From Actinoplanes campanulatus (GTDB lineage Bacteria > Actinomycetota > Actinomycetes > Mycobacteriales > Micromonosporaceae): 64,000 nucleotides of DNA. Under the pieces are notes generated by a model that had not been told where the DNA came from, ran no database searches, and saw nothing but the letters and a program-made list of their open reading frames with translations. The stretch covers positions 1 through 64,000 of the forward strand of contig NZ_BMPW01000027.1 of NCBI RefSeq assembly GCF_014647795.1, in the 5' to 3' direction. Every line of letters starts with the position of its first letter. Position 1 is the first letter of the stretch. Of the stretch, positions 33,046-41,882 are shown piece after piece. Made by a program: the position numbers and the translations under genes.

Positions 33046-33795
33046 ATGGATCTGCGCATCCAGCGCTCCGTCGTGTCCCACCTCCGGACCCGTCCGCAGG
33101 TTGTCGAGATCGGCCCCTTCGTGGCCGGTCTCGACCCGGACACGACCAGTCCCTACCTCAACTACGCGTCACCGGTGCCGGGCGCGCCGATCACCGAGGC
33201 CGACGTCACGGCCCTGATCGGCGCGTTCCGGTCGGCGGGGCGCAAACCCCGGTTCGAGTACGTGTGCAGCAGCGCCCCCGAGTTGGAGGAACTGCTGCTC
33301 GCGGCCGGGTTCACCATCGAGGCCCGGCATCAGTACCTGATCTGCACTCCGCAATCGTTGACGGCGTGTCCCGTACCGGAAGGTCTGCGTCTCGTGGAAC
33401 CCGGCACGGACCCGGACCGGGCCGCCATGGCCGCGGCCGTCGGCGAGGCCTTCGGCGAGTCGTGGGCCACCGATGCCGACATCGCCCGGATCCGCCGCGG
33501 CCAGGACCGCGGTGGGATCGCGCTGGCGGCGTTCACCGACGGCGGCGAGTGCGCGGGCGGTGGGCAGGCCGGCCCGCCGCAGGACCGGCTCAGCGAAGTG
33601 GGCGGCATCGGCGTCCGGGAGCCCTTCCGGAAACGTGGGCTGGCCGCGGCGATCACCGCCGAGGTGGCCCACCGGATGTTCGCCCGCGGCCTGGAGATCG
33701 CCTGGCTGGAAGCGGGCGGGGACGACTCGTGGCGGGTCTACGAGCGGGTCGGCTTCATCCCGGCCGGTCACCGGCTCTACATCTCGCTCGGCTGA
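33046..33795 (+). CDS. GNAT-family N-acetyltransferase
   Basis: Protein of 249 aa with an unassigned N-terminal part (about 1-110) and a GNAT fold behind it. The acetyl-CoA loop (motif A) is GGIGVREPFRKRGLAAAITA (about 185-204, with R-K-R-G-L-A), followed by a helix and the C-terminal Y-E-R-V-G-F-I-P segment. The length and two-part form recall GNAT enzymes of small-molecule or antibiotic acetylation, but the substrate cannot be inferred. The leader peptide, two stems and only weak GAAAAGG site suggest translational or transcriptional control. A strong terminator follows. Confidence 0.82.
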   Translation: MDLRIQRSVVSHLRTRPQVVEIGPFVAGLDPDTTSPYLNYASPVPGAPITEADVTALIGAFRSAGRKPRFEYVCSSAPELEELLLAAGFTIEARHQYLICTPQSLTACPVPEGLRLVEPGTDPDRAAMAAAVGEAFGESWATDADIARIRRGQDRGGIALAAFTDGGECAGGGQAGPPQDRLSEVGGIGVREPFRKRGLAAAITAEVAHRMFARGLEIAWLEAGGDDSWRVYERVGFIPAGHRLYISLG

Positions 33796-33842
33796 TCCGG
33801 CTCCCGTCTCGCGCTCGCCCCTGACGAGCGCCTTTGCGGAGC

Positions 33843-33880
33843 ACCGGCGCGGGCCGGCCGCCTGCGCGGCCCGCGCCGGT
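33843..33880 (+). terminator. Terminator after the GNAT gene
   Basis: ACCGGCGCGGGCC (33843-33855) and GGCCCGCGCCGGT (33868-33880) make a perfect 13-bp stem. It isolates the GNAT gene from the DUF4132 operon. Confidence 0.75.
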
Positions 33881-33970
33881 CCTGCCAGACACTCTGGTGC
33901 ACCGTGGTCGAGAAGTCCATGGGAGTCGATGCCGCCCGCCGCCCGCCCCGTTTTTGTCGGTGGGAGTCGC

Positions 33971-33976
33971 TAGGGT
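33971..33976 (+). promoter_or_regulatory. -10 box of the DUF4132-MoxR-VWA operon
   Basis: TAGGGT, 39 bp before the GTG of the first gene. A T5 run (33951-33955) lies 15 bp upstream; no firm -35. Confidence 0.4.
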
Positions 33977-34014
33977 GCAGCCGTTCGATGGAGCCGAACC
34001 CTGGGGAGTGGCCG

Positions 34015-37000
34015 GTGAGCGAGATGCCGAGCGTGGAGACGTTCGTCGTCCCGGTGGGATGGAAACGGTTCGTGCTGCCCCGCCGATCGTCGGCGGCCGC
34101 CTCGCCGAGCGTGAAAGCGACCGACGTCACAGCCGCCGAGGCGCTGCTGACCACGTTCGAGGGCGAAGCACGGGCGGCGGTGGACAATCCGCTGACGCCG
34201 GCGGACATCGCCGCCGCCGGGCGTGCCTGGCTCGCCGGGGAGCCGGCCGCCCCACCGCTCGGGGCGGCGGCCGTCACCCAGGCGGTCGCCCGGGAGCTCC
34301 AGTGGCCCCGGCTCGACGAGTCGCTGGCCCTTCTCGGGTTCTGGCGTTCCCGCCGCGGGTTGCCGTTCGCCGCGGCGGCCGTCGCCGAGCTGGCCGCGTT
34401 CTACCCCACAGCGTTCACCACCGGCGGGGCGATCACCCGCAGCGTTCCCGACCGTGACGCCGCCGGCTACACCACGGTCCTCGCCCGGCGGATGGCGTAC
34501 CGGTTGCGCCGGGCCGTCGTGGCCGCCCGCCCGGGGGAGTACGAGCGGGTGGTCGAGGCGCTCGCCGCGGTGCGCGGGCCGTCGCTCGCCCAGCGCGCGG
34601 TGATCTCCGTGATGGCGCCCGACGAGTCCGGCTGGGCGGCGGAGATCTGCGCCGAGGCGACGGCCCGGTCCGGCCTCGATGCGATCAAGCAGATGCTGCT
34701 CACCGTCGTCGACCGGGAGGAGATCGCCACCCCGCTCGCCGGGCAGGTGAACCCCTGGGCGGCGCTGCGGCAGAGCGAGGTGATCCACACCTTCGTGGGC
34801 ACGCTCGGCCCGGAGGCCGCGCCCGCCCTGGCGCAGTGGTGCGACTCGCCGCGCCAGACCGACGCCCAGAGCCGGCAGAAACTGCTCGGCATGCTGGCCG
34901 TGATCGGCGGCGACCAGGCTTTCCAGGCCCTGCTCGACCGGCGCGGCCAGCCGTATGTCCCGGCCGCCCTGGCCGACGCGGCCGCCCGCCACCCGGCCCG
35001 CGCCATGCGCCTGATGGCCGCCACACCGGACGACGGCCGGCTGCTCGCCAACCACCTGGCCGGCAACCGGAGCCTCGCCGCCGAGGTCCGGCCGCTGCTC
35101 GCCGCCGAGGCCGCCGCCCGCCTGGACGAGGCGGAGGCCGTGCTGACCGCCGCCGAGACGGCGAAGGCCGCTTCCGGGGACGTCCCGGCGATCCTGCTCG
35201 ACCCGCCCTGGCAATCTCCGGTGGAGCGCCACCCGATCGTCGTCGACGGGCTGGCCGGCACCGGGGAGACCACGGTGGTCTGGGCCGCCGGTGAGCGGGA
35301 GAGCTGGGCCGACGGCTCCTGGGCGGCCCGCCACGGCGGCTCCCGGGACTGGGCCGACATCGCCGGGCAACTCGACAACGGCGGCAACCCGACCTGGGAC
35401 GCGATCTTCTTCTTCCTCCAGGGCCCCGACGAGCTGACCCGTCCACGGGTGGGCGCCTGGCGGCCCGTTTACTCGTACGACCTGGAGGATTGGGGTCCCG
35501 AGCTGCTGGCCCGCTACGAGGAGGCGGCCGCCCCGGCGCTCGCCGAGGCCGCCCGGCGCACGCCCCTCGTGGGCGCGCCGGTGCTGGCCCCGGTCGCCGC
35601 GCCCGAGGTGGCCCTGCTGATGGCGGGCTGGCACGCGCGGTCCCGGCCCATCCGGCGGACGGCCGCCGCCTGGTTCGCGCGGCACACCACGTTCGCGGCA
35701 CGGGCACTCGTCCCGATCGCGGTCGGCAAGCGGGGCAACGCCCGGACCGACGCCGAGGCCGCGCTGCGTGTGCTGCCGCGCGACGAGGTGCTCGCCGCCG
35801 CCGGGCGGTACGGCCCGGAGGCGGTCGCCTCGGTGGAGGAGATCCTCGCCGTCGACCCGCTGACCGTCCTGCCGAAGACCATGCCGGTGCTGCCGGACTG
35901 GGCGAACCCGGCGACGCTGCCGCCGGTCCGGCTCACCGGCGACCGCGGCGAGTTGCCCCTCGACGCCGTCCGCAATCTGATCACCATGCTCGCCCTCTCC
36001 CGGCTCGACGCCGTCTATCCCGGCGTCGGCGTGGTGGTGCCCGAGTGCGAGCCGGCCGGCCTGGCCGGGTTCGGGTGGGCGCTGTTCGAGGCGTGGCGCG
36101 CGGCCGGGCACCCGGCGAAACAGAACTGGGCGCTCGACGCGCTCGGCCTGCTCGGCGACGACGAGACGGTCCGGCGGCTGGCCCCGGTCATCCGGGCCTG
36201 GCCCGGCGAGGGCGGGCACGCCCGCGCCGTCACCGGCCTCGACGTGCTCGCCGCCATCGGCACCGACGTGGCTCTCCTGTATCTCAACGGCATCGCGCGG
36301 AAGGTCAGGTTCCGCGGGCTCAAGGAACGGGCCGAGGAGAAGATCGCCGAGCTGGCGGCGGAACTCGGGCTCACCGCCGACGAGCTGGCCGACCGGCTCG
36401 TGCCCGACCTCGGGCTGGACGCCGACGGTGGCATGGTCCTCGACTACGGGCGGCGCTCCTTCACGGTGGGCTTCGACGAGCAGCTCAAGCCGTTCGTGAC
36501 GGACGCGACCGGCCGCCGCCTCAAGGCGCTGCCCAAGCCGGGCGCCCAGGACGACGCGGTGCCGGCGGCGGAGGCGTATGAGCGGTTCGCCGCGCTGAAG
36601 AAGGACGTCCGGGCGATCGCCGCCGACCAGGTCCGCCGTCTGGAAGAGGCGATGACCGCCCAGCGCCGGTGGACCGGCGAGGACTTCCGGCAGTTCTTCG
36701 CCGGCCATCCGCTGCTCCGGCACCTGGTCCGCCGCCTGGTCTGGGTGCGGTTCGACGCCGCCGGCGCCCCGGCCGGCGGGGTGCGCCTGGCCGAGGACCG
36801 CAGCCTCGCCGACGTCACCGACGAGACGGTGACCCTCGGCGACGACGAGCCGATCGGCATCGCCCACCCCGTCCACCTCGGCGCCGACCTGGCCGCCTGG
36901 GCCGGGGTGTTCGCCGACTACGAGATCACCCAGCCGTTCCCCCAACTGGCCCGGGGGACCGAGCCGCTCACCTCGGAGCGGGCCGCGGCCCTCACCGGCG

Positions 37001-37311
37001 TGACCGTGCCCAGCACCCGGCTGCTCGGGCTGGAACGCCGTGGCTGGCGGCGCGGCGCCCCACAGGACGCCGGGGTGCAGGGCTGGTTCCAGCGGGACGT
37101 GCCCGGCGGCCGGCACCTGGTGCTGGAGATCTCGCCCGGCATCGCGGTCGGGGCGGTCGACGTCCTCGGCGACCAGACCGTCACCGCCGTCTTCCTGGCC
37201 CCGGCGTCCGGCTACCACCGGCGCCGCGGCGACTCCGACGACCGGCTCTCCGAACTCGACCCCATCACCGCGGCCGAGGCGCTGCGCGACCTGACCGAGG
37301 TGCTCACATGA
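34015..37311 (+). CDS. DUF4132 domain-containing protein
   Basis: Protein of 1098 aa. The N-terminal 750 residues are alpha-helical and alanine/leucine-rich, like HEAT-type repeats. The C-terminal 330 residues match DUF4132: LVWVRFDAAGAPAGGVRLAE, DYEITQPFPQLARGTEPLT, LLGLERRGWRRGAPQDAGV and a final ISPGIAVGAV. No signal peptide. GTG 34015 follows GGGGAG at seven bases; ATG 33988 would add residues without a site. It overlaps the MoxR gene by ATGA. DUF4132 proteins commonly travel with MoxR/VWA modules, but I know of no assigned function; a large scaffold or substrate of the AAA ATPase is an inference. Confidence 0.85.
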   Translation: MSEMPSVETFVVPVGWKRFVLPRRSSAAASPSVKATDVTAAEALLTTFEGEARAAVDNPLTPADIAAAGRAWLAGEPAAPPLGAAAVTQAVARELQWPRLDESLALLGFWRSRRGLPFAAAAVAELAAFYPTAFTTGGAITRSVPDRDAAGYTTVLARRMAYRLRRAVVAARPGEYERVVEALAAVRGPSLAQRAVISVMAPDESGWAAEICAEATARSGLDAIKQMLLTVVDREEIATPLAGQVNPWAALRQSEVIHTFVGTLGPEAAPALAQWCDSPRQTDAQSRQKLLGMLAVIGGDQAFQALLDRRGQPYVPAALADAAARHPARAMRLMAATPDDGRLLANHLAGNRSLAAEVRPLLAAEAAARLDEAEAVLTAAETAKAASGDVPAILLDPPWQSPVERHPIVVDGLAGTGETTVVWAAGERESWADGSWAARHGGSRDWADIAGQLDNGGNPTWDAIFFFLQGPDELTRPRVGAWRPVYSYDLEDWGPELLARYEEAAAPALAEAARRTPLVGAPVLAPVAAPEVALLMAGWHARSRPIRRTAAAWFARHTTFAARALVPIAVGKRGNARTDAEAALRVLPRDEVLAAAGRYGPEAVASVEEILAVDPLTVLPKTMPVLPDWANPATLPPVRLTGDRGELPLDAVRNLITMLALSRLDAVYPGVGVVVPECEPAGLAGFGWALFEAWRAAGHPAKQNWALDALGLLGDDETVRRLAPVIRAWPGEGGHARAVTGLDVLAAIGTDVALLYLNGIARKVRFRGLKERAEEKIAELAAELGLTADELADRLVPDLGLDADGGMVLDYGRRSFTVGFDEQLKPFVTDATGRRLKALPKPGAQDDAVPAAEAYERFAALKKDVRAIAADQVRRLEEAMTAQRRWTGEDFRQFFAGHPLLRHLVRRLVWVRFDAAGAPAGGVRLAEDRSLADVTDETVTLGDDEPIGIAHPVHLGADLAAWAGVFADYEITQPFPQLARGTEPLTSERAAALTGVTVPSTRLLGLERRGWRRGAPQDAGVQGWFQRDVPGGRHLVLEISPGIAVGAVDVLGDQTVTAVFLAPASGYHRRRGDSDDRLSELDPITAAEALRDLTEVLT

Positions 37312-38417
37312 CCCTGTCCGTCACCATCCCCGCCGACGCCATGCAGCGCCCGCCCGCCGAGGTTCGGTATGCGGACGAGTTGGCCCGCCTGCGCGCCGCC
37401 GACGACGCGCCCACGCCGCCCGGCTGGGCGCTCAGCCTGCGCGCCGCCCGCGCCTTCGTCGTCGGTGACGACGCGCTGGGCGTCACCCGCAAGTTCGTCG
37501 GCGACCCGTCGCTGATCGACCGGGCGCTGGTCAGTCTCGCCACCAACCGGGGGCTGCTGCTGGTCGGCGAGCCGGGCACCGCGAAATCGCTGCTGTCCGA
37601 GCTGCTGGCGGCGGCGGTGAGCGGAGACTCGACGCTCACCATCCAGGGCGGTGCGGCCACCACCGAGGACCAGATCAAGTACTCGTGGAACTACGCGCTG
37701 CTCGTCTCCGAGGGGCCGAGCGAGCGGTCGCTGGTGCCGGCGCCGCTGCTGCGGGGGATGGCCGAGGGCCGGACCGTCCGGTTCGAGGAGATCACCCGGT
37801 GCCCGCTCGAAGTGCAGGACTGCCTGCTCTCGCCGCTCTCCGACCGGGTCCTCGCGGTGCCGGAGCTGCCCGGCGGGGCCGGCATGGTGTTCGCCAAGGA
37901 GGGCTTCAACATCATCGCCACGGCCAACACCCGCGACCGTGGGGTCAACGACATGAGCTCGGCGCTGAAGCGGCGGTTCAACTTCGAGACGGTCTTCCCG
38001 ATCGCCGACTTCGACACCGAGCTGGCGCTCGTCGAAGCCGAGGCGGGCGCACTGCTGCGGCGCTCCGGGGTGACCGTCGCACCCCGTCGGGACGTGCTGG
38101 AGGTGCTGGTCACGGCGTTCCGCGAGTTGCGTACCGGGCGGACCGCGCGAGGCGACGAGATGGACCGGCTGTCCGGCGTGATGAGCACCGCCGAGGCCGT
38201 CGCGGTGGCGCACGCCGTCGGGCTGCGCGGCTGGTTCCTGCGCGGCACCGCCGGCAGCGCCGCCGATCTGGCCTCCTGCCTCGCCGGCACGGCCGCCAAG
38301 GACAACCCGGAGGACCTCGCCAAACTGCGCCGCTACCTGGAACAGCACACCGGCTGGCGGGCCGGCGCGCAGTGGCGGGAGCTGCGTGACGCCCGGCGGG
38401 AACTGCCCGGCGGATGA
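37308..38417 (+). CDS. MoxR-family AAA+ ATPase
   Basis: Protein of 369 aa. Walker A is GEPGTAKS (about 84-91), Walker B is VRFEEITRCP (about 158-167, with E-E in place of D-E), sensor 1 lies in NIIATANTRDRG (about 204-215) and sensor 2 follows in the C-terminal lid, whose arginine-rich LRTGRTARGDEMDRL segment is at about 270. MoxR ATPases act as chaperones with VWA partners to mature or activate substrate proteins. The partner here is probably the VWA protein two genes downstream. Overlaps both neighbours by four bases. Confidence 0.9.
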   Translation: MTLSVTIPADAMQRPPAEVRYADELARLRAADDAPTPPGWALSLRAARAFVVGDDALGVTRKFVGDPSLIDRALVSLATNRGLLLVGEPGTAKSLLSELLAAAVSGDSTLTIQGGAATTEDQIKYSWNYALLVSEGPSERSLVPAPLLRGMAEGRTVRFEEITRCPLEVQDCLLSPLSDRVLAVPELPGGAGMVFAKEGFNIIATANTRDRGVNDMSSALKRRFNFETVFPIADFDTELALVEAEAGALLRRSGVTVAPRRDVLEVLVTAFRELRTGRTARGDEMDRLSGVMSTAEAVAVAHAVGLRGWFLRGTAGSAADLASCLAGTAAKDNPEDLAKLRRYLEQHTGWRAGAQWRELRDARRELPGG

Positions 38418-40693
38418 GCCTCACCGTCATCGGGGTCCGGCACCACAGCCCCGCCTGCGCTCGCCTGGTCGGCGCCACCATCGCCGCACTGCGGCCGGCC
38501 CACGTGCTGATCGAGGGGCCGGCCGACATGAACCAGCGGATCGGTGAGCTGCTGCTCGGCCACGAGCTGCCGGTCGCGATCTTCACCAGCTATGCCGACG
38601 AGCGGCGCCGGCACGGGTCGTGGGCGCCGTTCTGCGAGTACTCGCCGGAGTGGGAGGCGCTGCGGGCCGCCCGCGAGTGCGGGGCCGAGACCCGGTTCAT
38701 CGACCTGCCGGCCTGGCACGAGGCGTTCGCCGACCGGGACAACCGGTACGCCGACGCCGAGCTGCGGTACGCCGAGGCGGTCGGGCGGCTGTGCGAGTCC
38801 TTCGGGGTGGACAACAGCGACGCGCTGTGGGACCACGTGGTCGAGATGGGGCCCGACGAGGGGCTCGCGGAGCGGCTGACCGCCTACTTCGACGTGATCC
38901 GGGGCGATGCCGAGGCGGGGCCCTCGGACACCGCCCGGGAGGCGTACATGGCCCGGTGGATCCGGGCGGCGCTCGCCGACGCCGGGGACCGGCCGGTCGT
39001 CGCGGTGGTGGGTGGGTTCCACCGGCCCGCGCTGCTCCGCCTCACCGCCTCCGCCGCGGCCGGCCCCGGCTGGCCGGAGATCCCGCAGCCGCCGGACGGG
39101 GCCACCGCGCGCAGCTACCTGGTGCCCTACTCGTTCCGGCGGCTCGACGCGTTCGGCGGCTACCAGTCCGGCATGCCGTCGCCGGAGTACTACCAGCAGC
39201 TCTGGGAGAGCGGCCCGGAACAGGCCGCCCGCCATCTGGTGACCGCCGTCGCCGAGCGGCTCCGCAAACGTGGCCAGGCGGTCTCCACGGCCGACCTGAT
39301 CGCGGCGCGGGCCGGGGCCGAGGCGCTCGCCCGGCTGCGCGGCCACTCCTGCCCGGCCCGGGTGGACGTGCTCGACGGCCTCGCCGCCGCCCTGGTCAGC
39401 GAAGCCCTCGACGTGCCGTTGCCGTGGGCCGTGCGGGGCACCGTCACGGCCGGGCAGCACCCGGCCGTGATCGAGATGACCGCCGCCCTCAGCGGCGACC
39501 GGCACGGCCGCCTGCACCCGGACACACCCCTGCCGCCGCTCGTGCACGCCGCCACCGCCGAACTGGAGCGGCACGGCCTCGACCGGGCCGGCGAGCACGG
39601 CGCCGACCTGCTCGACCCGCGCGGGCGCGAGATCAGCCGGGTGCTGCACCGGCTCCGGGTGCTCGCGGTGCCCGGCTTCCGGCGGATCACCGGCCCGGCC
39701 ACCGGCATCGACCCGGTCCTCGCCGAACGCTGGACGGTGCAGAACCACGAGCAGCGGCTGACCGCCCTCATCGAGGCCGGCGGGTACGGCCCGACCCTGG
39801 AGACCGCGGCCGCCGCCCGGATCGCGGAGAGCATCGACCAGGCCGCCGGTGATCTGGGCGCGCTGGCCGGCACCCTCTTCGACGCGGCCCTCTGCGGTGT
39901 CACCGACCTCGGCGAGGACGTGCCCGAGCGGCTGCGCCAGGGCGTCGCGGCCGGCAGCGACCTGCCCGTCCTGGGCCGGGTGCTCGCCGTGACGCTGGCG
40001 CTGTGGCGGCACGACCGGCTCCTCGGCACCGCCGGCAGCGAGGCGCTCGCCGTGGTCGTGGCCGCCGCGACCCGCCGCATCCTGTGGTTGGCCGAGGGCT
40101 GGCACGCCGCCGGCGCCCCGGCCGACCGCGGGCGGATCGCGGCGGTCGCGGCGGTCCGGGACGCGGTGCTGCACGCCGCAGCGGTGGGCGTCGACCGGGT
40201 CGCCGCCGTGGAGGTCGCCGCACGGGTGGCCGCCGACCGGGCCGCGCCACCCGACCTGCGTGGCGCCTTCTACGGGCTCGGTCACGTCCTCGCCGAGTCG
40301 TTCCTGGAGGATCCGGCGCAGGCGGTCCGTGGCGCGTTCGCGGCCGGGACCGCCGGTGACTGGCTGGCCGGGCTGTTCGGTGTGGCCCGCGAGCCGGTGC
40401 TCGCCCCCGGCGGCATCCTCGGCCTCCTGGACGAGCTCGTCACTGGTTTCGGCGCGGAGGACTTCCTGGTGGCGCTCCCGGCGCTGCGGCAGGCCTTCGA
40501 ATACTTCCCGCCCCGCGAGCGGGAGACCATCGGCGAACGGCTGATGGCCCACCGTGGCGTCGACGGCTACGCCCGGGACCTGTTGCGCACCACCGTGCCG
40601 GCCGAGATCGTGGCGGCCGGGCTCGCCCTGGACGAGACCGTCGAACGGCGCCTGGCCCAGGCCGGGCTGATCAGTGCGGGGGAGACCCGATGA
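38414..40693 (+). CDS. DUF5682 family protein (EreA/ChaN/TraB-like fold)
   Basis: Protein of 759 aa. The N-terminal region carries the pattern of the erythromycin esterase/ChaN-like superfamily: TVIGVRHHSPAC (about 4-15), HVLIEGPADMNQRI (about 32-45), then AREAYMARWI and VVAVVGGFHRPAL (about 195-207), each with the conserved His, Glu and His residues that would form a metal or acid-base site. The C-terminal 500 residues are helical and unassigned. DUF5682 occurs with MoxR/VWA/SWIM genes in many actinomycetes. A hydrolase that needs the MoxR-VWA chaperone is a reasonable but untested idea. ATGA overlaps on both sides. Confidence 0.82.
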   Translation: MSLTVIGVRHHSPACARLVGATIAALRPAHVLIEGPADMNQRIGELLLGHELPVAIFTSYADERRRHGSWAPFCEYSPEWEALRAARECGAETRFIDLPAWHEAFADRDNRYADAELRYAEAVGRLCESFGVDNSDALWDHVVEMGPDEGLAERLTAYFDVIRGDAEAGPSDTAREAYMARWIRAALADAGDRPVVAVVGGFHRPALLRLTASAAAGPGWPEIPQPPDGATARSYLVPYSFRRLDAFGGYQSGMPSPEYYQQLWESGPEQAARHLVTAVAERLRKRGQAVSTADLIAARAGAEALARLRGHSCPARVDVLDGLAAALVSEALDVPLPWAVRGTVTAGQHPAVIEMTAALSGDRHGRLHPDTPLPPLVHAATAELERHGLDRAGEHGADLLDPRGREISRVLHRLRVLAVPGFRRITGPATGIDPVLAERWTVQNHEQRLTALIEAGGYGPTLETAAAARIAESIDQAAGDLGALAGTLFDAALCGVTDLGEDVPERLRQGVAAGSDLPVLGRVLAVTLALWRHDRLLGTAGSEALAVVVAAATRRILWLAEGWHAAGAPADRGRIAAVAAVRDAVLHAAAVGVDRVAAVEVAARVAADRAAPPDLRGAFYGLGHVLAESFLEDPAQAVRGAFAAGTAGDWLAGLFGVAREPVLAPGGILGLLDELVTGFGAEDFLVALPALRQAFEYFPPRERETIGERLMAHRGVDGYARDLLRTTVPAEIVAAGLALDETVERRLAQAGLISAGETR

Positions 40694-41805
40694 CCGACAT
40701 CGGCCTGGAACGCTGGCGGCTCATCCTCGGCGAGCCGGCCGGGAGCTGTCTGGGCGGCCTCTCCGGCGACGCGGCCGCCCAGGACGCGGCCCTCGACTGG
40801 CTGTACGGGCGCGACGAGCAGCTCGACCAGCGCGACATCCGCCGTCAGGGCGGCACCGGACCGTCCCAGCTCACCACCGTCGACTGGCTGGACGACATCA
40901 CCCGGCTCTTCCCCAAGGAGACGGTCGAGCGGTTGCAGCGCGACGCCGTGGAACGGTACGAGATCGACGACATCGTCACCGATCCCGACGTGCTCCAGCG
41001 CATCGAACCCAACCCGTCCCTGCTGCGGGCCGTCCTGCGGACCAAACATCTGATGAACCCGGAGGTGCTGCGGCTGGCCCGGCGCATCGTCGAGGCCGTC
41101 GTCCGGGAGCTGATGGAACGGCTCGCCACCGAGGTGCGGCACAGCTTCTCCGGCGCCCGGTCCCGGCGGTCCAGCCGGTTCAAGCAGGCCCGCGATTTCG
41201 ACGCCCGGCGCACCATCCGCGCCAACCTCGGCAACTACCGGCCGGAGGAGCAGCGGGTGTATGTCGAGACGCCCTACTTCATGTCGCGCACCCGGCGGCA
41301 GCTCTCCCAGTGGCAGGTGATCCTGCTGGTCGACCAGTCCGGGTCGATGCTGTCCTCGGTGATCCACTCGGCGGTCACGGCGGCCTGCCTGTGGGGGCTG
41401 CCCGGCGTGCGTACCCATCTGATCGCCTTCGACACCGACGTGGTGGATCTGACGTCGGACGTCAGCGACCCGGTCGAGCTGTTGATGAAGTCGCAGCTCG
41501 GCGGCGGCACCGACATCGCCCGCGCGGTCCGGTACGCGGCCCAGCTGGTCGAGCAGCCACGCCGGACGATCGTCGCGGTGATCAGTGACTTCTTCGAGGG
41601 CGGATCGGAGGCCGACCTGGTGCGCGGCGTACGGGGGCTTGTCGAACAGGGGACCATCGTGCTCGGGCTGGCGGCCCTGGACGAACAGGCGGATCCGGCG
41701 TACGACCGGGTGTGCGCGCAGAAGCTCGCCAACGTCGGCGCCTGGGTGGGCGCGATGACACCGGGCGAACTGGCCGCCTTCGTCGCCGAGCGGGTGGGCC
41801 GATGA
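40690..41805 (+). CDS. VWA domain-containing protein (MoxR partner)
   Basis: Protein of 371 aa. The C-terminal half (about 205-371) is a von Willebrand A fold with an intact MIDAS: DQSGSM (about 215), the Thr of GGGTDIA (about 274) and Asp in ISDFFEGG (about 298). The N-terminal half is helical and ends in a basic segment SGARSRRSSRFKQARDF. No signal peptide or membrane anchor, so it acts in the cytoplasm. CoxE-like VWA proteins bind MoxR ATPases. Its ATG overlaps DUF5682 by four bases; a 77-bp inserted segment separates it from the SWIM gene. Confidence 0.9.
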   Translation: MTDIGLERWRLILGEPAGSCLGGLSGDAAAQDAALDWLYGRDEQLDQRDIRRQGGTGPSQLTTVDWLDDITRLFPKETVERLQRDAVERYEIDDIVTDPDVLQRIEPNPSLLRAVLRTKHLMNPEVLRLARRIVEAVVRELMERLATEVRHSFSGARSRRSSRFKQARDFDARRTIRANLGNYRPEEQRVYVETPYFMSRTRRQLSQWQVILLVDQSGSMLSSVIHSAVTAACLWGLPGVRTHLIAFDTDVVDLTSDVSDPVELLMKSQLGGGTDIARAVRYAAQLVEQPRRTIVAVISDFFEGGSEADLVRGVRGLVEQGTIVLGLAALDEQADPAYDRVCAQKLANVGAWVGAMTPGELAAFVAERVGR

Positions 41806-41882
41806 GCGAGCTTGCGAGCGAATCATCGGGCTCAGTCGTGTACTCATTGCGATGCCGGAGCGCAGCGGAGGTGGCGCGATGA
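41802..41882 (+). other. Inserted repeat with mini-cistron between VWA and SWIM genes
   Basis: GATGAGCGAG occurs at 41801-41810 and again at 41878-41887, 77 bp apart. Between them an ATG (overlapping the VWA stop as ATGA) opens 26 codons beginning MSELASESSGSVV, and its TGA overlaps the SWIM start, again as ATGA. The segment GAGCGAGCTTGCGAGCGAAT resembles a short repeat I have seen between genes in this family of actinomycetes. The true function may only be to bridge the two genes. Confidence 0.55.

Noticed and set aside
33970-37218. Minus-strand open frame of about 1080 codons opposite the DUF4132 gene
   Set aside because: Same GC-skew effect; low-complexity R/G/H-rich product without domains, against a coherent DUF4132 protein on the plus strand.
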